A stretch of 64,000 bases of DNA from Euglena gracilis (GCA_039621445.1 CP154954.1:3291715-3355714); one strand, 5' to 3'. Positions 53,601 through 64,000 are shown, numbered from the stretch's first letter. The notes: generated from the sequence alone by a model not told the origin. A program made the numbers and translations.

Positions 53601-56600
53601 TCCCTTGGGTGCTCCATTTCCTCCACGTCCATGCTGACCGCCCCGGGAAGCTCGGACGCTGTTGGGCTTTGTGCCGCGGCGTACCCCATGTACGTGCATA
53701 GCACCTCGTACACGGAAAGAACCTCCCTGGCAGGGGCCAAACAAAACGGAAAATAAAATCTTGAACTGCCCCGGGTTTAGTGTATTTAATATATCAATTC
53801 ATAATTAACACATTATGTGTATTCCTATCCAATTAATTCATGCACTATTATGTGTTTAATATAATTAATATTTTAATAATAAGGACCCAAAGGGGAGGGA
53901 GGGGTTGGTACTCACCACCCGCCCCATAGGGGGTGCCCCTGGGTCTCGGAAGGGGCAACCAGTTTAGGTTTCAATTTTGGGTCAAAGTTTCTAAAAAACT
54001 CTCCAGGGGTTCCTCCCCGAGGGTTGGCATTAAAGATGAGAGGCCTCTGCACAACAAAACCTTGCATGAAGTCCCCGAGAAAGGGTTGGCTTCCAACTGT
54101 ATAGCACGTCAACAATGCCAAATTGAGAAGCAGCAAATGGAATGCCAAAGCCCTCTGCGTCAGAAAGAATGAAGATGATTCGAAGGTACAAGAAAAATGG
54201 CTTGGCCGCTTGAAAAAGGCATACAAATTCGAGCCCTTCAAAATCATCAGAAACTGGAGTTAGCCTGACCTTATATGACTGCCACTGGAAGGTTAAGGCC
54301 TTGTGGGGACGATGGCTCAGCGGGCCTGATAGCTGTTTGTACCGAGGTAAATTGGGTGGGGAGAACTCTGTCGGAGTCTCGGCTCCTGGGCAGCCTTGCC
54401 AGGCACCGTCACCTTTGCCAGCTGCCTGAAATGGAAATCCTCTGGACACGCCTCAAACGTGGACTGGGAGACACAAATGTAGGTCACCGGCAGGCTGCCC
54501 CTCCACATTCACTTGGGAGAGTGTCGCCCCCCCCGCCACCTCCACCATCCCCGACCCCCCCCCCCCAGCACTGACATGAAGAACAGGGTGTCCAAGTGAC
54601 AACCCAGTTCCAGACAAAGACCCCGCCTCCTGACCTCCATTTCCGGACGCTGCACCTGACCTCGTGAGTGACCCCAGGGAGGGGGAGCTCACAGGACCCC
54701 CCCATAGGAGTCCCAGGGCTCGAATTGGGCCAGTCTGGGTGTCGAACCGGGTGCCAAAATCGAAACTCCAAAAACGCCCCAAAAAGCTGCCAATTATGCA
54801 AAAAAAAATGGTGATGAATTTTTTTCATCCAAATGCTGCCCTGCCCGATTTTGGCCCATTTTTGGCCCATTTCTGCACCAGAAAAAAAAAATCCATTACC
54901 GTCCAGCCGCCCAAAGGGTGGCTGGAAAATAATTTAAAACCCTCGTTGATGGGGAGGGGAGGGGGTCCGGGACCGGAAAAAAATCGGCTTGGGGAGGATG
55001 AGGTTCACTTCAGCTTGAGCGGCGCCCTGAAGCGGATATTCTGGGATAATAATAAAAAAGGAAAACCCTGAGATTTGAGCATTGGCAATGCGCACCCCCC
55101 CCACAGAAGGTGGTTCCTGACAAGTGGGCACAAACCGAGGTAAAACCCTCGAGAATGCGAGGGCTGGATCAGGCAAAAACGCTCGGGCGAGATGACAATG
55201 TCACAGGCTGGAAAACGACAACCTTTCCTGGGTGTTTTGCCCTCGTGTTTTCAAACAATTTTTTGGATGATAAAAACACATGGATTGCACTTGGTTGTCG
55301 ATGCCAAATTTTCGGAAAAGCTGTAGAATGTGTAGAATGTGTGTTCCCAACTTCCCAAAACAGCAAGTCAACCTACAAAGAGCAAAAAAAAAAATCAGGC
55401 TAAATTACCATCTTCAACCGCATCAAAACTGACTGCATGGAAAATGCACTTTGTCCTTGAAAACTTTTCCTGGTTTTTTTTCCTGTTTTACCTTCAATGG
55501 GCTTTTTCTTGCCCCATGTGGAAGTGCAGAAATCAGAGAAATGAGCCACGTATTTACCCCCTTCCCCCATGCCTGCAAAAATGTTCTTCACCCTGAAAAA
55601 TACAAAAAAATCATAACCTTAGTCAAGGGAAATAAATGAGCGATGCACAGCAGAGTGGGGAGAGAAACAGAAGGCCAGAAACCACCAGTGCATTCCACCC
55701 CGCATCATCGGATACTATCCCGAACACCTCAACTTGTAAACATCAAGCTTGGCTTCCGATGAAGAAACTACCCCCCCCCCTTTGTTCAACGACCGGTGGG
55801 TGGTCGTTGGACATGGGGCTGGGACCAAAAGGGTGCCCTCCAACCAGGGGGGGGTGCATGGTACCCCACGGCCCCCAAAAAGGCCAAATTTTCCTTTCGG
55901 AGCTTTGTGCCGAAATTCTTTGGGCGATTTTGACCAATTTCTGCCAAAAAGTGCCAAAAAAAAAGGCAATCTGGTCAATTTTTGGCCTATTTTGGGTTCA
56001 AAAAATTTCGGCCCAGTGCTGGGTGCCAGGCCAAAAAATCTGGAAAAGTATCTGAAAAGGTGTCCTCTGACCGGGGGGGGGGGGTACATTCCAGCTCTTG
56101 GTTTTTAGACCTGCTGGCTGCTTGGAATTGCTCAACCCATCTTTATTTGAGTTGGGGGTATGGGGCAGCCTGAGCCCGAATTTCTTGTTCAGCCCTTCCA
56201 GACGGGAGGAAAGGTTGCCGGCCAGCGCCCTTCTTGGGCAACACCCTGATGTTCAGGAACATGGGTGAATGTGCCAGGAGGAAATATCTTTAAAATTCAC
56301 ATGGCGACTATGGCACTATGTTTGACCAGAACAGAAGCTTCCCGTGAATGAGGCATCACAAATATTTTGATGCCGTTTTACTGGGCAATTTGCCACCTGA
56401 AAGGTGAAGATTTGTCTTGGGTGGTGGTAAAAAAACAGCCAATGTTCGTCTCCCACCAGGGGGGTGGCCGTTAGACGGGGGGGGGGGGGCTAAATCAGCA
56501 AAGAGAATATATAAGGGGTATATGGCCATTTTGGGCGGTTTTTGCCCAATTTTGGCATCGTATTTGGCCATATTTTTGGCCAACTTTAAGCAAAATCTCG

Positions 56601-57622
56601 GTCGTTTGTCGCAATCTTGCACACTTACATCAATTGTAGTCATTTTACCCATGTCCGTTTGGGGGGGGGGGGCATTCAGTCCTTTTTCGCGCCCTTTTTG
56701 TGTTTTCAGTGGTTGTCACACCAAAAATTTACAAAACAAGCTTCTGTGAAACAAATTATATCAACGATTTGTCCAACGCTGATCGAACCGACATCGCACA
56801 CAAAACGATCGCATCTGACTGGGGGAGGTTGTTGAACAATCCCAGTCGTTGGACAAGGGGGGCACATCATGCCTCACTTCGGGCTCCCCAAAATTGATCG
56901 AATTGGGGGGGAAATTGACCGGGAGTGACTTTGTAGCACTTCTTTTTCTTGGGGGGGGGATTTGTTACATCTCGAAACATTTCTTTTGGTTTGAAAAATG
57001 TGCAGTATTTCTGTTTCCTCTATTGGGGCAGGGGATAAGTCAAAATTTTTGCACTCAGGACAAAACGGGTCGAAACTAGGCCAATTGGTAAAATTCAGTT
57101 TGAAAATAAAAGTTTTGTGTGTGCAAATTTCCTTGCTGCCATTCGCCTTTTCCGGATGAGGCAGATGGACCGCCTAAATTTTAAACCAAAATATGCTACA
57201 TCATTTTTATGGGAAAATGGAAAAATATAAAGGAAAAAAAAACGCAGCTTCAGTAAGGCTGCTTTTGTCCAGTCACCCTTTGGTGACTAGGCATTGAAAT
57301 TCATCGGTGGGCATGGGTACAGGGTTGAAAAAAACCTGCTAGTTGGACGACGTACAACCGGCCTTGGGGGAGGGGAACCATCCCTTCGACAGGTCTGTCA
57401 GCAAGCCACCGAGCCAAGGTCCAGTTCCAATTTTTGGAAAAGAATATCCAGAAAAAGGCCTTTGACCACAAAAATATATAAAATCAAAAATGCATCCTTC
57501 GCTGAAACTAACAGCGCAGTCACCCATTCAAAAACGTTCCAAAAATCTGCCAAGGATGTGCAAGGAGGGGGCTGGCCCACCCCGTCGCCCAGGCAGGTGT
57601 AGCTGACGCGGTAGCTGCAGCC
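50470..57622 (-). CDS. Gene B: second class III adenylate cyclase, 3' half only
   Basis: Six exons, listed separately, run from the YTCLGD motif to a stop codon and are paralogous to gene A exons a19-a22 plus the C-terminal tail. The tail ends SWAALAAQLVRTEAGQPWDG then VFYFTEK; W-D-G-V at the extreme C terminus is usual in this cyclase family. Thr of SYT and Asn and Arg of NLSSR are kept. No upstream catalytic exons were found between 57622 and 64000, so the intron is at least 6 kb or the gene is 5'-truncated. Intron positions match gene A while the intron contents differ. Same orientation as gene A. Confidence 0.85.
51031..51769. mobile_element. hAT-like MITE, CATACATCTC family, carrying a nested MITE
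   Basis: The host element starts CATACATCTCCTTAAGG and ends CCTTAAAGAGATG. 8-bp flanks ctcgggag and ctcgggac (seven of eight). Without the nested copy at 51100-51449 it is collinear with the element at 36853-37299. It lies in gene B's 3' region between exons b9 and b10. Confidence 0.85.
51100..51449. mobile_element. Nested hAT-like MITE, CCAGTCAGTCACT family, copy F
   Basis: 350 bp with inverted termini CATACCATTGCTTA/TAAGCAATGGTATG. Perfect 8-bp duplication ggctggac at 51092-51099 and 51450-51457. It is inserted in the CATACATCTC element, giving the order of insertion. Confidence 0.92.
52439..52534 (-). CDS. Gene B exon b9: C-terminal tail, YEEAYTAVVAG
   Basis: Encodes RQVPYHWRRVDRSALLRSAV then RYEEAYTAVVAG, 32 codons in phase 0. 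A-Y-x-A-x-x-A-G followed by D is the usual start of the helical tail in these cyclases. It starts after CTGCCCCC. The next intron starts GAATAG, TAG in place of CAG, with an in-frame stop if not spliced. Confidence 0.85.
52535..53576. other. Gene B intron, no repeats assigned
   Basis: Contains C/G runs at 52615-52700 and 52870-52915 and otherwise unassigned sequence between exons b8 and b9. A missing short exon is possible because the phases of b8 and b9 disagree. Confidence 0.5.
53577..53725 (-). CDS. Gene B exon b8: VYEVL segment and acidic linker
   Basis: Encodes EVLSVYEVLCTYMGYAAAQS, then PTASELPGAVSMDVEEMEHP and REIYKPVKS. It starts exactly after CTGCCAGG. The downstream end is placed before ACCCAGGG but leaves phase 2, which does not match exon b9 in phase 0. 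The true end may therefore be earlier, or a small exon is missing. Confidence 0.8.
54392..54485 (-). CDS. Gene B exon b7: end of the catalytic domain
   Basis: Encodes TYICVSQSTFEACPEDFHFR then QLAKVTVPGKA. It starts after CTGCCGGT and ends before GCCCAGG. Its protein is about 80% identical to gene A exon a21 by eye. Confidence 0.9.
55770..56087. mobile_element. Diverged copy of the CCTATGTCC family
   Basis: Shares GGTCGTTGGACAT, CAAAAGGGTGCCCTC, TTTTCCTTTCGGAGCTTTG and GAAAAGGTGTCCTCTGACC with 244-650. It lies in the gene B intron between exons b6 and b7. Confidence 0.65.
56176..56216 (-). CDS. Gene B exon b6: NLSSR catalytic exon
   Basis: Encodes NLSSRLEGLNKKFG. Asn and Arg are retained. 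The donor is GCTCAGG, with CAG at +4. The acceptor has six bases after CTG, as in gene A. The upstream bases GAAGGGCGCTG are shared with gene A and may be part of the intron-end pairing. Confidence 0.9.
57578..57622 (-). CDS. Gene B exon b5: YTCLGD catalytic exon
   Basis: Encodes GCSYRVSYTCLGDGV, identical to gene A exon a19. It starts exactly after CTGGGGCC and ends before GGCCAG, so both edges fit the CAG/CTG rule with no alignment freedom. Flanking intron bases close to the exon are partly shared with gene A; deeper intron sequence is not. Confidence 0.9.
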
Positions 57623-57784
57623 GGCCCCAGGGCCCGAGAGAGGATTCTGCCGGCAGATGGCCGGTAGAGGGGGGGGGGGGGTTGAAGTTCAGAATATTCC
57701 ACATACCTCGAATGTTGCACATGTGAAACTGCATGAACGCATGCACAGGATAATGGAACCCTCACACTCATAACCCCCCCCCCA

Positions 57785-57821
57785 CTCACACCTCCCCTGG
57801 GCTGACCAGGGGAGGTGTGAG
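57785..57821. repeat. Perfect 16-bp hairpin with GCTGA loop
   Basis: Arms CTCACACCTCCCCTGG and CCAGGGGAGGTGTGAG are exact complements. It lies 0.16 kb upstream of gene B exon b5, inside the intron. Confidence 0.95.
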
Positions 57822-58052
57822 CCATGAAGAAAATGAAAAACCCGGGGACGCCATTTTTGCCGAAACCCACTAAAACCTGATTGTTCTGGCAGTTTTTACA
57901 TGACTGAACATGATCAAAAAACGCAATTCTGACAAAATCTGGAGGGGGTTGGGATTGCTTTGGGGGTTTGGCAAACCCTTGACTTATAAAATACGGCTTT
58001 CCGCTGACCAGATGTCTTTTGAAGCCAGGGGGTTGTAGGTGGGGGCTACAGG

Positions 58053-59857
58053 CAAGCACCTATGACAGATTCCAAATTTTAGCCCGCGGTCGGCTGCGGT
58101 CGGTCGCGGTCGGTCGCGGTCGGCTACGGTCAGCTGCGGTCGGCTGCAGTCGGCTGCGGTCGGCTGCGGTCGGCAAAATAGTCGGCCGTAGGTGGGGGCA
58201 GGCCAACAAAAAATGAGCATATATCACTTTCTTTTGGTCACTTTTGTTGTTTTTGCCCACTTTTTGCTGTGTTTTGGCTGCTTTTGGCCAGCTTTTGCTT
58301 TTCTTTGACCTCCTTTGACCACTTTTGGCCTCTTTTGCCCACTTTTCTCTGCTTTTAGCCATTTTTACCTACTTCCGGCCACTTTCAGGCCACTTTAAAC
58401 GTCTTTTTGTTGCTTTTGACATCAAGAGCAGCCAAATGTGACCTAAAATATGGCCTAAAAGTGGCCAAAAATGGTTAAAATGGCCAAAAGTGGGCAAAAG
58501 AGGCCAAAGAAAGGCTGTTTTGGCCACTGTTTTTGCGACTCCAGAAGCTGCACGCGCAAAATGTTCAAAAAATGATTAAAATGGACCAAAAAGTTACCAA
58601 AAACAGGCAAAACAACAAAAAAAATGCCCAAAGTGGTCCAAAAAAGCTAAAAATGGCACAAAATGGCCCTGCTTTTGGCCATTTTTGGTCACTTTAGCAG
58701 CTTTTGTTCACTTTTGGCAACAAACTGGCACAAAATGCTCAAAATGATCAAATTGGACCAAAAAGAGACCAAAAAAATGGTCAAAAATAACAAAAAAAAA
58801 GGTCGAAAATGGCTTTAAATGGTCAAAAATGGCCCAAAATGGCCCAAGAGCAGGCCAAAATGGCCAAAAATTGCAAAAGTGGGCAAAAAGTGGCCCAAAA
58901 AGATCAAAATAGGTCAAAAATGGGTGAATTATGGTGACTGATGGGCCAAAAGGGGACAAAAGCGATCTAAAACGGCCAAAGGTGGCCAAAAGTGGCCAAA
59001 AGTGACAACAAAATGGGTGAATTATGGTGACTGATGGGCCAAAAGGTGACAAAAGCGACCTAAAACGGCCAAAGGTGGCCAAAAGTGGCCAAAAGTGACA
59101 ACATGATCCAGATGAGCCAGAAAAATCTCAAAATCTGGGATAAAAATGAGCCTAATTCCTCGTTCAGGGGGGGGGATTGATATCGGAGGCCTTCGGAAAA
59201 ATTGCGGAAAAATTGCGGAAAAATTGCAGAAATTGCGGAAAAATTGCGGAAAAATTGATATCGGGTATACACATTTCTGCTTGGGGGGACTTAGAAAATT
59301 TTCAATTGTGAGGTTCAGAACACCGCAACACCCATGTCGATGCAGGCGAGCACAAATCAAGACGCTTGATGTTCTTTGCACAGGTGGGACGACCCAATCC
59401 TGTGACCAGTGGTGCACCTGTGAGAAAAATTGGTAAACTGGGGGGGGGACAACAAAACACAATAGCACACCTGTTGATCCATTTGAAGAATGGCTTGAAC
59501 TCATTGCATCTTCCATCTTCGGTGGTGGGGAAAAAATTCCTCAAAAAAAATGGTGAAAAATTGCGGAAAAATTGCGGAAATTGCAGAAAAATTGCGGAAA
59601 ATTGCGGAAAATTGCGGAAATTGCGGAAAATTGCGGAAATTGCGGAAAAATTGCGGATATCAATTCCCCCCCCCCTGCTCATTCTCACTGAAAAATTGGC
59701 ATCGATTAGAAAAAAAGTTGTGCGGTTGGCTGCGGTCAGCTGCGGTCGGCTGCGGTCAGCAACCCACCTATGACAGTCCTGAAACCTGCGGTGTGCCGTG
59801 GTCAGCTGTGGTCGGCTGTGGTCGGCTGCGGTCAGCTGTGGTCGGCATAGGTGCTTG
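58053..59857. mobile_element. hAT-like element with internal CTGCGGTCGG satellite, copy 2
   Basis: 1805 bp with perfect 12-bp terminal inverted repeats CAAGCACCTATG/CATAGGTGCTTG and a perfect 8-bp duplication gctacagg at 58045-58052 and 59858-59865. It is homologous end to end with copy 1 but longer. It contains a nested element at 59165-59678 and an expanded ATGGCCAAAA-type interior. No transposase is encoded. Confidence 0.92.
59165..59678. mobile_element. Nested element with CAGGGGGG(A)ATTGATATC ends
   Basis: 514 bp inserted into copy 2 where copy 1 is uninterrupted (cctaattcctcattctcac). Ends read CAGGGGG...ATTGATATC and GATATCAATT...CCCCCTG. The flanks ctcgtt and ctcatt give a six-base duplication with one mismatch. 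Both sub-ends carry TTGCGGAAAAA tandem repeats. Confidence 0.75.
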
Positions 59858-60104
59858 GCTACAGGTAATGGATTGCTCGACGGAAAGCAGTGTTTTCAAA
59901 AACAAAAATAAAACAGCGAGAAAATAAAAGCAAATATACATTTTTGAGCGATGTATCGGGTATTTTGAATACAATATGACGGCACTGTATTATAATTCAT
60001 GTTCTGTGAGCAACGCTATCAGAATACTGAATTTGTATGACATCGCCGATGCAATGATGATGACATAATACCCAAAATTTTGTATATTTCTTGTAAACAT
60101 GGAA

Positions 60105-60949
60105 ACATACCTATACGTATGTATGCCTTGTATGTACGTTTACAGGTATATATGCACGTATGCATGCATGCATGCATGTCTGTATGTATGTATGTATGTG
60201 TGTATGTATGTATGTATGTATGCATATATGTATGTATGTGTGTGTACGTACGTACGTACGTACGTACGTACGTACGTACGTACGTACGTACGTACGTATG
60301 TATGTATGTATGTATGTATGTATGTATGTATGTATGTATGTATGTACGTACGTACGTACGTACGTACGTACGTATGTATGTATGTATGTATGTATGTATG
60401 TATGTATGTATGTATGTATGTATGTATGTATGTATGTATGTATGTATGTATGTAGGTATGTATGTATGTATGTATGTATGTATGTATGTATGTATGTATG
60501 AATGTATGTATGTATGAATGTATGTATGTATGTATGTATGTATGTATGTATGTATGTATGTATGTATGTATGTATGTATGTATGTATGTATGTATGTACG
60601 TATGTATGATGTATGTATGTATGTATGTAGTATGTATGATGTATGTATGTATGTATGTATGTATGTATGTATGTATGTATGTATGTCAATGTTTGTATGT
60701 ATGTATGTATGTATGTAGTATGTATGGTGTATGTATGGATGTATGTAATGTATGTATGTATGCTGCTATGTATGTATGATGTAGTATGTATGTATGTAGG
60801 TAGTATGTATGTATGCATGTATGTATGTAGTATGTATGTTCCTGTATGTATGTATGTATGTATGATGTATGTATGTATGTATGTATGTATGTTATGGTAT
60901 GTATGTATGTATGTATGTATGTATGTATTTATGTATGTATGTATGTATG

Positions 60950-60981
<32 letters not shown>

Positions 60982-61176
60982 TGTATGTATGTATGTATGT
61001 ATGTATGTATGTATGTATGTATGTATGTATTATGTATGTATGGATGGATGTATGTATGTATGTATGTAGTATGTATGTTTATATGTATTGTATGTATGTT
61101 ATGTATGTATGTATGTATGTATGAATGCATGTATGTATGTATGTATGGTGTATGTAGTAGTATGGTACGGCCTTTG

Positions 61177-61208
<32 letters not shown>

Positions 61209-61991
61209 TGTATGTATGTATGTATGTATGTACGTATGTATGTATGTATGTACGTACGTACGTACGTACGTACGTACGTACGTACGTACGTATGTATGTA
61301 TGGATGTATGTATGTATGTATGTATGTATGTATGTATGTATGTATGTATGTATGTATGTATGTATGTATGTATGTATGTATGTATGTATGTATGTATGCA
61401 TGCATGCATGCATGCATGTATGTATGTATGTGTGTAGGTAGGTAGGTAGGCAGGCAGGCAGGTAGGTAGGTAGGTAGGTAGGTAGGTAGGTAGGTAGGTA
61501 GGTAGGTAGGTAGGTAGGTAGGTAGGTGGGAAGGTGGGGGGGAGGGAGGCAGGGAGGGAGGTGGGGGGGTAGGAGGGGGGGTGGGTGGGGGGGGGGTGGG
61601 TGGGTGGGTGGTGGGTGGGAGGGCGGGCGGGCGGTGCGGGCGGGGGGTGGGTGGGTGGGTGGGTGGGTGGGTGGGTGGGTGGGTGGGTGGGTGGGTGGGT
61701 AGTTAGGTAGGTAGGTAGGTAGGTAGGTAGGTAGGTAGGTAGGTAGGTAGGTAGGTAGGTGGGTAGGTAGGTAGGTGGGTGGGTGGGTGGGTGGGTGGGT
61801 GGGTGGGTGGGTGGGTGGGTAGGTAGGTAGGTAGGTAGGTAGGCAGGCAGGTAGGCATGTGTGTATGTATGTATGTATGTATGTATGTATGTATGTATGT
61901 ATGTATGTATGTATGTATGTATGTATGTATGTATGTATGTATGTATGTATGTATGTATGTATGTATGTATGTATGTATGTATGTATGTATG

Positions 61992-62022
<31 letters not shown>
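60105..62022 (+). repeat. Two-kilobase TATG/TACG/GGTA/GGTG satellite
   Basis: TATG units, with self-complementary TACG blocks at 60246-60296, 60346-60372 and 61252-61290. Then GGTA at 61435-61526, GGTG/GGGC at 61527-61700, GGTA/GGTG to 61855 and TATG again. The 712-codon Tyr-Ile-His-Thr frame over it is an artefact. Confidence 0.97.
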
Positions 62023-62023
<1 letters not shown>

Positions 62024-62141
62024 CCCCCCCCAAAAAATAAGACCCCCCCCAAAAATAAGACCCCCCCCAAAAATAAGACCCCCCCTGGGCCGATCCAGCA
62101 AAAATCCAAAAATAAGACCCCCCCAAAATTAAGACCCCCCC
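62023..62141. repeat. CCCCAAAAATAAGA tandem units
   Basis: Five CCCCAAAAATAAGACC-like units directly after the TATG array, with GGGCCGATCCAGCAAAAATC in the middle. This is a fragment of the CCAAAAATAAGACCC family. Confidence 0.65.
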
Positions 62142-62335
62142 TGACGGACACAAGAAAAGAGCCAAAAATACAGTCTCCCCTTCTTGAAAAACATGCAACA
62201 AACGGTTGAGTTGGAATACATTTCTCGAAACGACATGCACCAGTAGCACAGCTTCACTGTGTGCATGGCCCCCGGGGTCAGGGTCTTTGGCCTCTTTTTA
62301 TTTTGTCCCAATGCATGGCCATCCTCGGAGTGTGT

Positions 62336-64000
62336 TTAGTGTGCCGTGATGGTTGCTCCCCGCAATTTGGGTTCCACTTCGATGGCGAAGATCTTACGAT
62401 AGTTGTTCTTGAAGATGAAATTGTGTTCGGTGTCAAGGTATTGAACAACTGATGTTGTCCCCTCGGGGATCCTTGCAAATTGCGTCTTCGCCGACACGTC
62501 CTTCTTTGCACACTCTGTGAAATGTGCCCTTGCAGAATCCCCAATAAACAGCCGCTGTTTGTTGCCCAGGAACGCATCCCACTCTGCATAAATGAGGTTC
62601 ATCAAATCTCCATCCACAACACCTTTTTGTTGGAAGTAAGCGCCGGGACCTTTTTTGTGGTTTGTGGTGTAAAATATCAAACACTGTTTTTTCCCCATTG
62701 GAAACCGAAAACCGGAAGAGCACAATCAAGCACAGCCCCGAAAAACAGACACATCAGGGTGGTACATCGCTGTCTCCTCAGTTGAAATATTCCCCAGACC
62801 TTTGAAAATGACAATTGGCTTTGGCTGCACCACTTCAGTGCCATCCAGGCTGAGAATAACCAAGGGCAGGTACGTGAAGAAGCGCTTGGAATCTTCTGAA
62901 GCGTTCGTTCCAAATGCAATGGTGTCCTCCGTGGACATGCCCTCCTTCAACACCATTGACCGCACAAACTCGCCGTTGAAGCTAACAGGTGCCTCATCAA
63001 AGTTGCCAGCAATCCGTTGCTCGATACACTTTCCCCAGTGATTTAGGCTTCTGTGCATGCTTTCCATACCCAGAAAAACATAATTCAATCAAACAACGTG
63101 CAATACTAACTAATGCGAACACGTCGCTACGTTGACCCCCAGGTTTGCTCGTTATCAAACGAGCAAACCTGGGGGTCTTTTTTTGGGCGCAAATCATTTT
63201 TGGTGTATTATTGCTGCCTAAAAAAAATCCAACTTATATGAACAACGGATTGGACCCCAACAATTTGGAATTGGAAGAATTGGTGCAGTGCTTGTACAAA
63301 GGTGTGGAAAGACGCCAAGCGGTCCATCAAGGTTGCCTTGTCCACCTTCATCGTCGGCTTCTCGCGCTGAAATTTCAGGTGATGTCGACGAACGAACAGC
63401 TCCTGCCAACGGTCGCCCAGCTTTGCCGTGATTCCCAGTTGAGTTCGGATGCAAGCAACCTGGTTCCACAATGCAGCAGGTCGCACCACTCCTTTGGAGG
63501 ACTCGGCGTCATACCATGCCATCACCTTGTCCTCCAGTTCCTGGTGTGCAGGTTTCTTTCCAGGCTTGCCAATACTTTTTCGACTCTGCAGAGACTTGTT
63601 CTTTTTGCGCAAATCTTGTAGCAGCTTCAAAATGCTGTCTTTCTTTTCCACATACTCTCTTACTTGTTTACTGCCTGAACTTTGTGACAAATTGAAAAAC
63701 TTTGCTGTGGCATGCTTGCTCTTTGACACGTTTTCAAAGTGGTAGACAATGCAAGCTTGTGTGAGCAAAGTCGGCCTTTCTCGCTTCTTTTTGTCTTTGG
63801 TTTGCTTGTCGACAACTTGCTTGATAATCCGCAAGACGGCTTCTTTGGCATCTTCCTTTGGTTTGGGATCCCCTGCTCCACTTACTTCAGCAAGGGCGTC
63901 GTCCGCAACTGGGGTCCCTTCTTCAGCATTTGCAATCTCAATGATTAAGTCATCCATGGCTGGGGCCTTTTCTTCTTCTCTGACAACTTCCAACTCTGAG
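62336..64000 (-). pseudogene. pogo/Tigger-like DDE transposase, 5' open at window edge, one in-frame stop
   Basis: The first part (63208-64000) is a basic, Lys/Arg-rich region in CENP-B style: VYHFENVSKSKHATAKFFNL, then DKVMAWYDAESSKGV. The second (62336-63088) has the DDE_1 pattern: GNFDEAPVSF (first Asp), LFIGDSARAHFT (second Asp) and IPEGTTSVVQYLDTEHNF (third acidic site). An in-frame TGA at 62726-62728 splits the second part, and an intron or gap of about 120 bp with a perfect hairpin separates the two parts. Read-through, an unnoticed intron or decay could explain the stop; decay is most likely. Terminal repeats were not identified. Known family role: cut-and-paste transposition. Confidence 0.8.
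63133..63176. repeat. Perfect 20-bp hairpin inside the transposase gene
   Basis: Arms GACCCCCAGGTTTGCTCGTT and its exact complement flank a four-base loop ATCA. It lies between the two recognised parts of the pogo-like transposase, probably in an intron. Confidence 0.95.

Noticed and set aside
60111-62249. 712-codon Tyr-Ile-His-Thr frame and its relatives
   Set aside because: Pure TATG/GGTA satellite in all frames.
62726-62728. TGA as a selenocysteine codon in the transposase
   Set aside because: No SECIS-like structure recognised and pogo transposases are not selenoproteins; decay is simpler.

Overview
The window is nuclear DNA of a protist, most probably a euglenid or other euglenozoan. 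Coding sequence is sparse: short GC-rich exons of about 40-200 bp sit in introns of 0.3-2.6 kb, among poly-G/poly-C runs, microsatellites and small transposon-like repeats. The exons of two class III cyclase genes do not fit GT-AG splicing. Where the protein fixes the exon edge, the intron usually reads NNN-CAG...CTG-NNNNN, with CAG near +4 to +6 and CTG near -8 to -6. That is the signature known for the nonconventional introns of euglenids, and it is the basis of the organism guess. No rRNA, tRNA, CRISPR or bacterial-type operon was seen.

Layout. (1) About 1.3-25 kb, minus strand: gene A, a receptor-type adenylate cyclase in at least 22 recognised exons. Order: first membrane span, extracellular dCache-like sensor, second membrane span, linker helix, class III catalytic domain and the start of the C-terminal tail. 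Its 3' end lies left of the window. (2) 25.9-28.8 kb: a large microsatellite block with inserted mobile elements and a segmental duplication. (3) 29-50 kb: mostly non-coding, with many MITE-like elements, a telomere-motif fold-back element, (GACA)n and (GAAT)n arrays, and two weak candidate exons (33.5 and 42.1 kb). (4) 50.5-57.6 kb, minus strand: gene B, a paralogous cyclase. Six exons run from inside the catalytic domain to the stop codon; its 5' part must lie right of the window. (5) 58-62 kb: a nested satellite-bearing transposon and about 2 kb of TATG/TACG/GGTA/GGTG arrays. (6) 62.3-64 kb: a pogo/Tigger-like transposase, probably decayed, open at the right edge.

Main result. Many repeats are hAT-like: termini CA...TG (often CAGGGG...CCCCTG) and 8-bp target-site duplications. 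One, at 14550-14857, lies exactly inside a coding exon of gene A. Removing the element plus one copy of its perfect 8-bp duplication restores a continuous in-frame protein. The cyclase introns have the same build: 3 bases, CAG(GG)...(CC)CTG, 5 bases, and 3+5 = 8. I infer that the nonconventional introns here are hAT-like elements (introners) in various stages of decay, and that removing three bases of the left duplication and five of the right restores the original exon. This is an inference from the sequence and needs transcript evidence.
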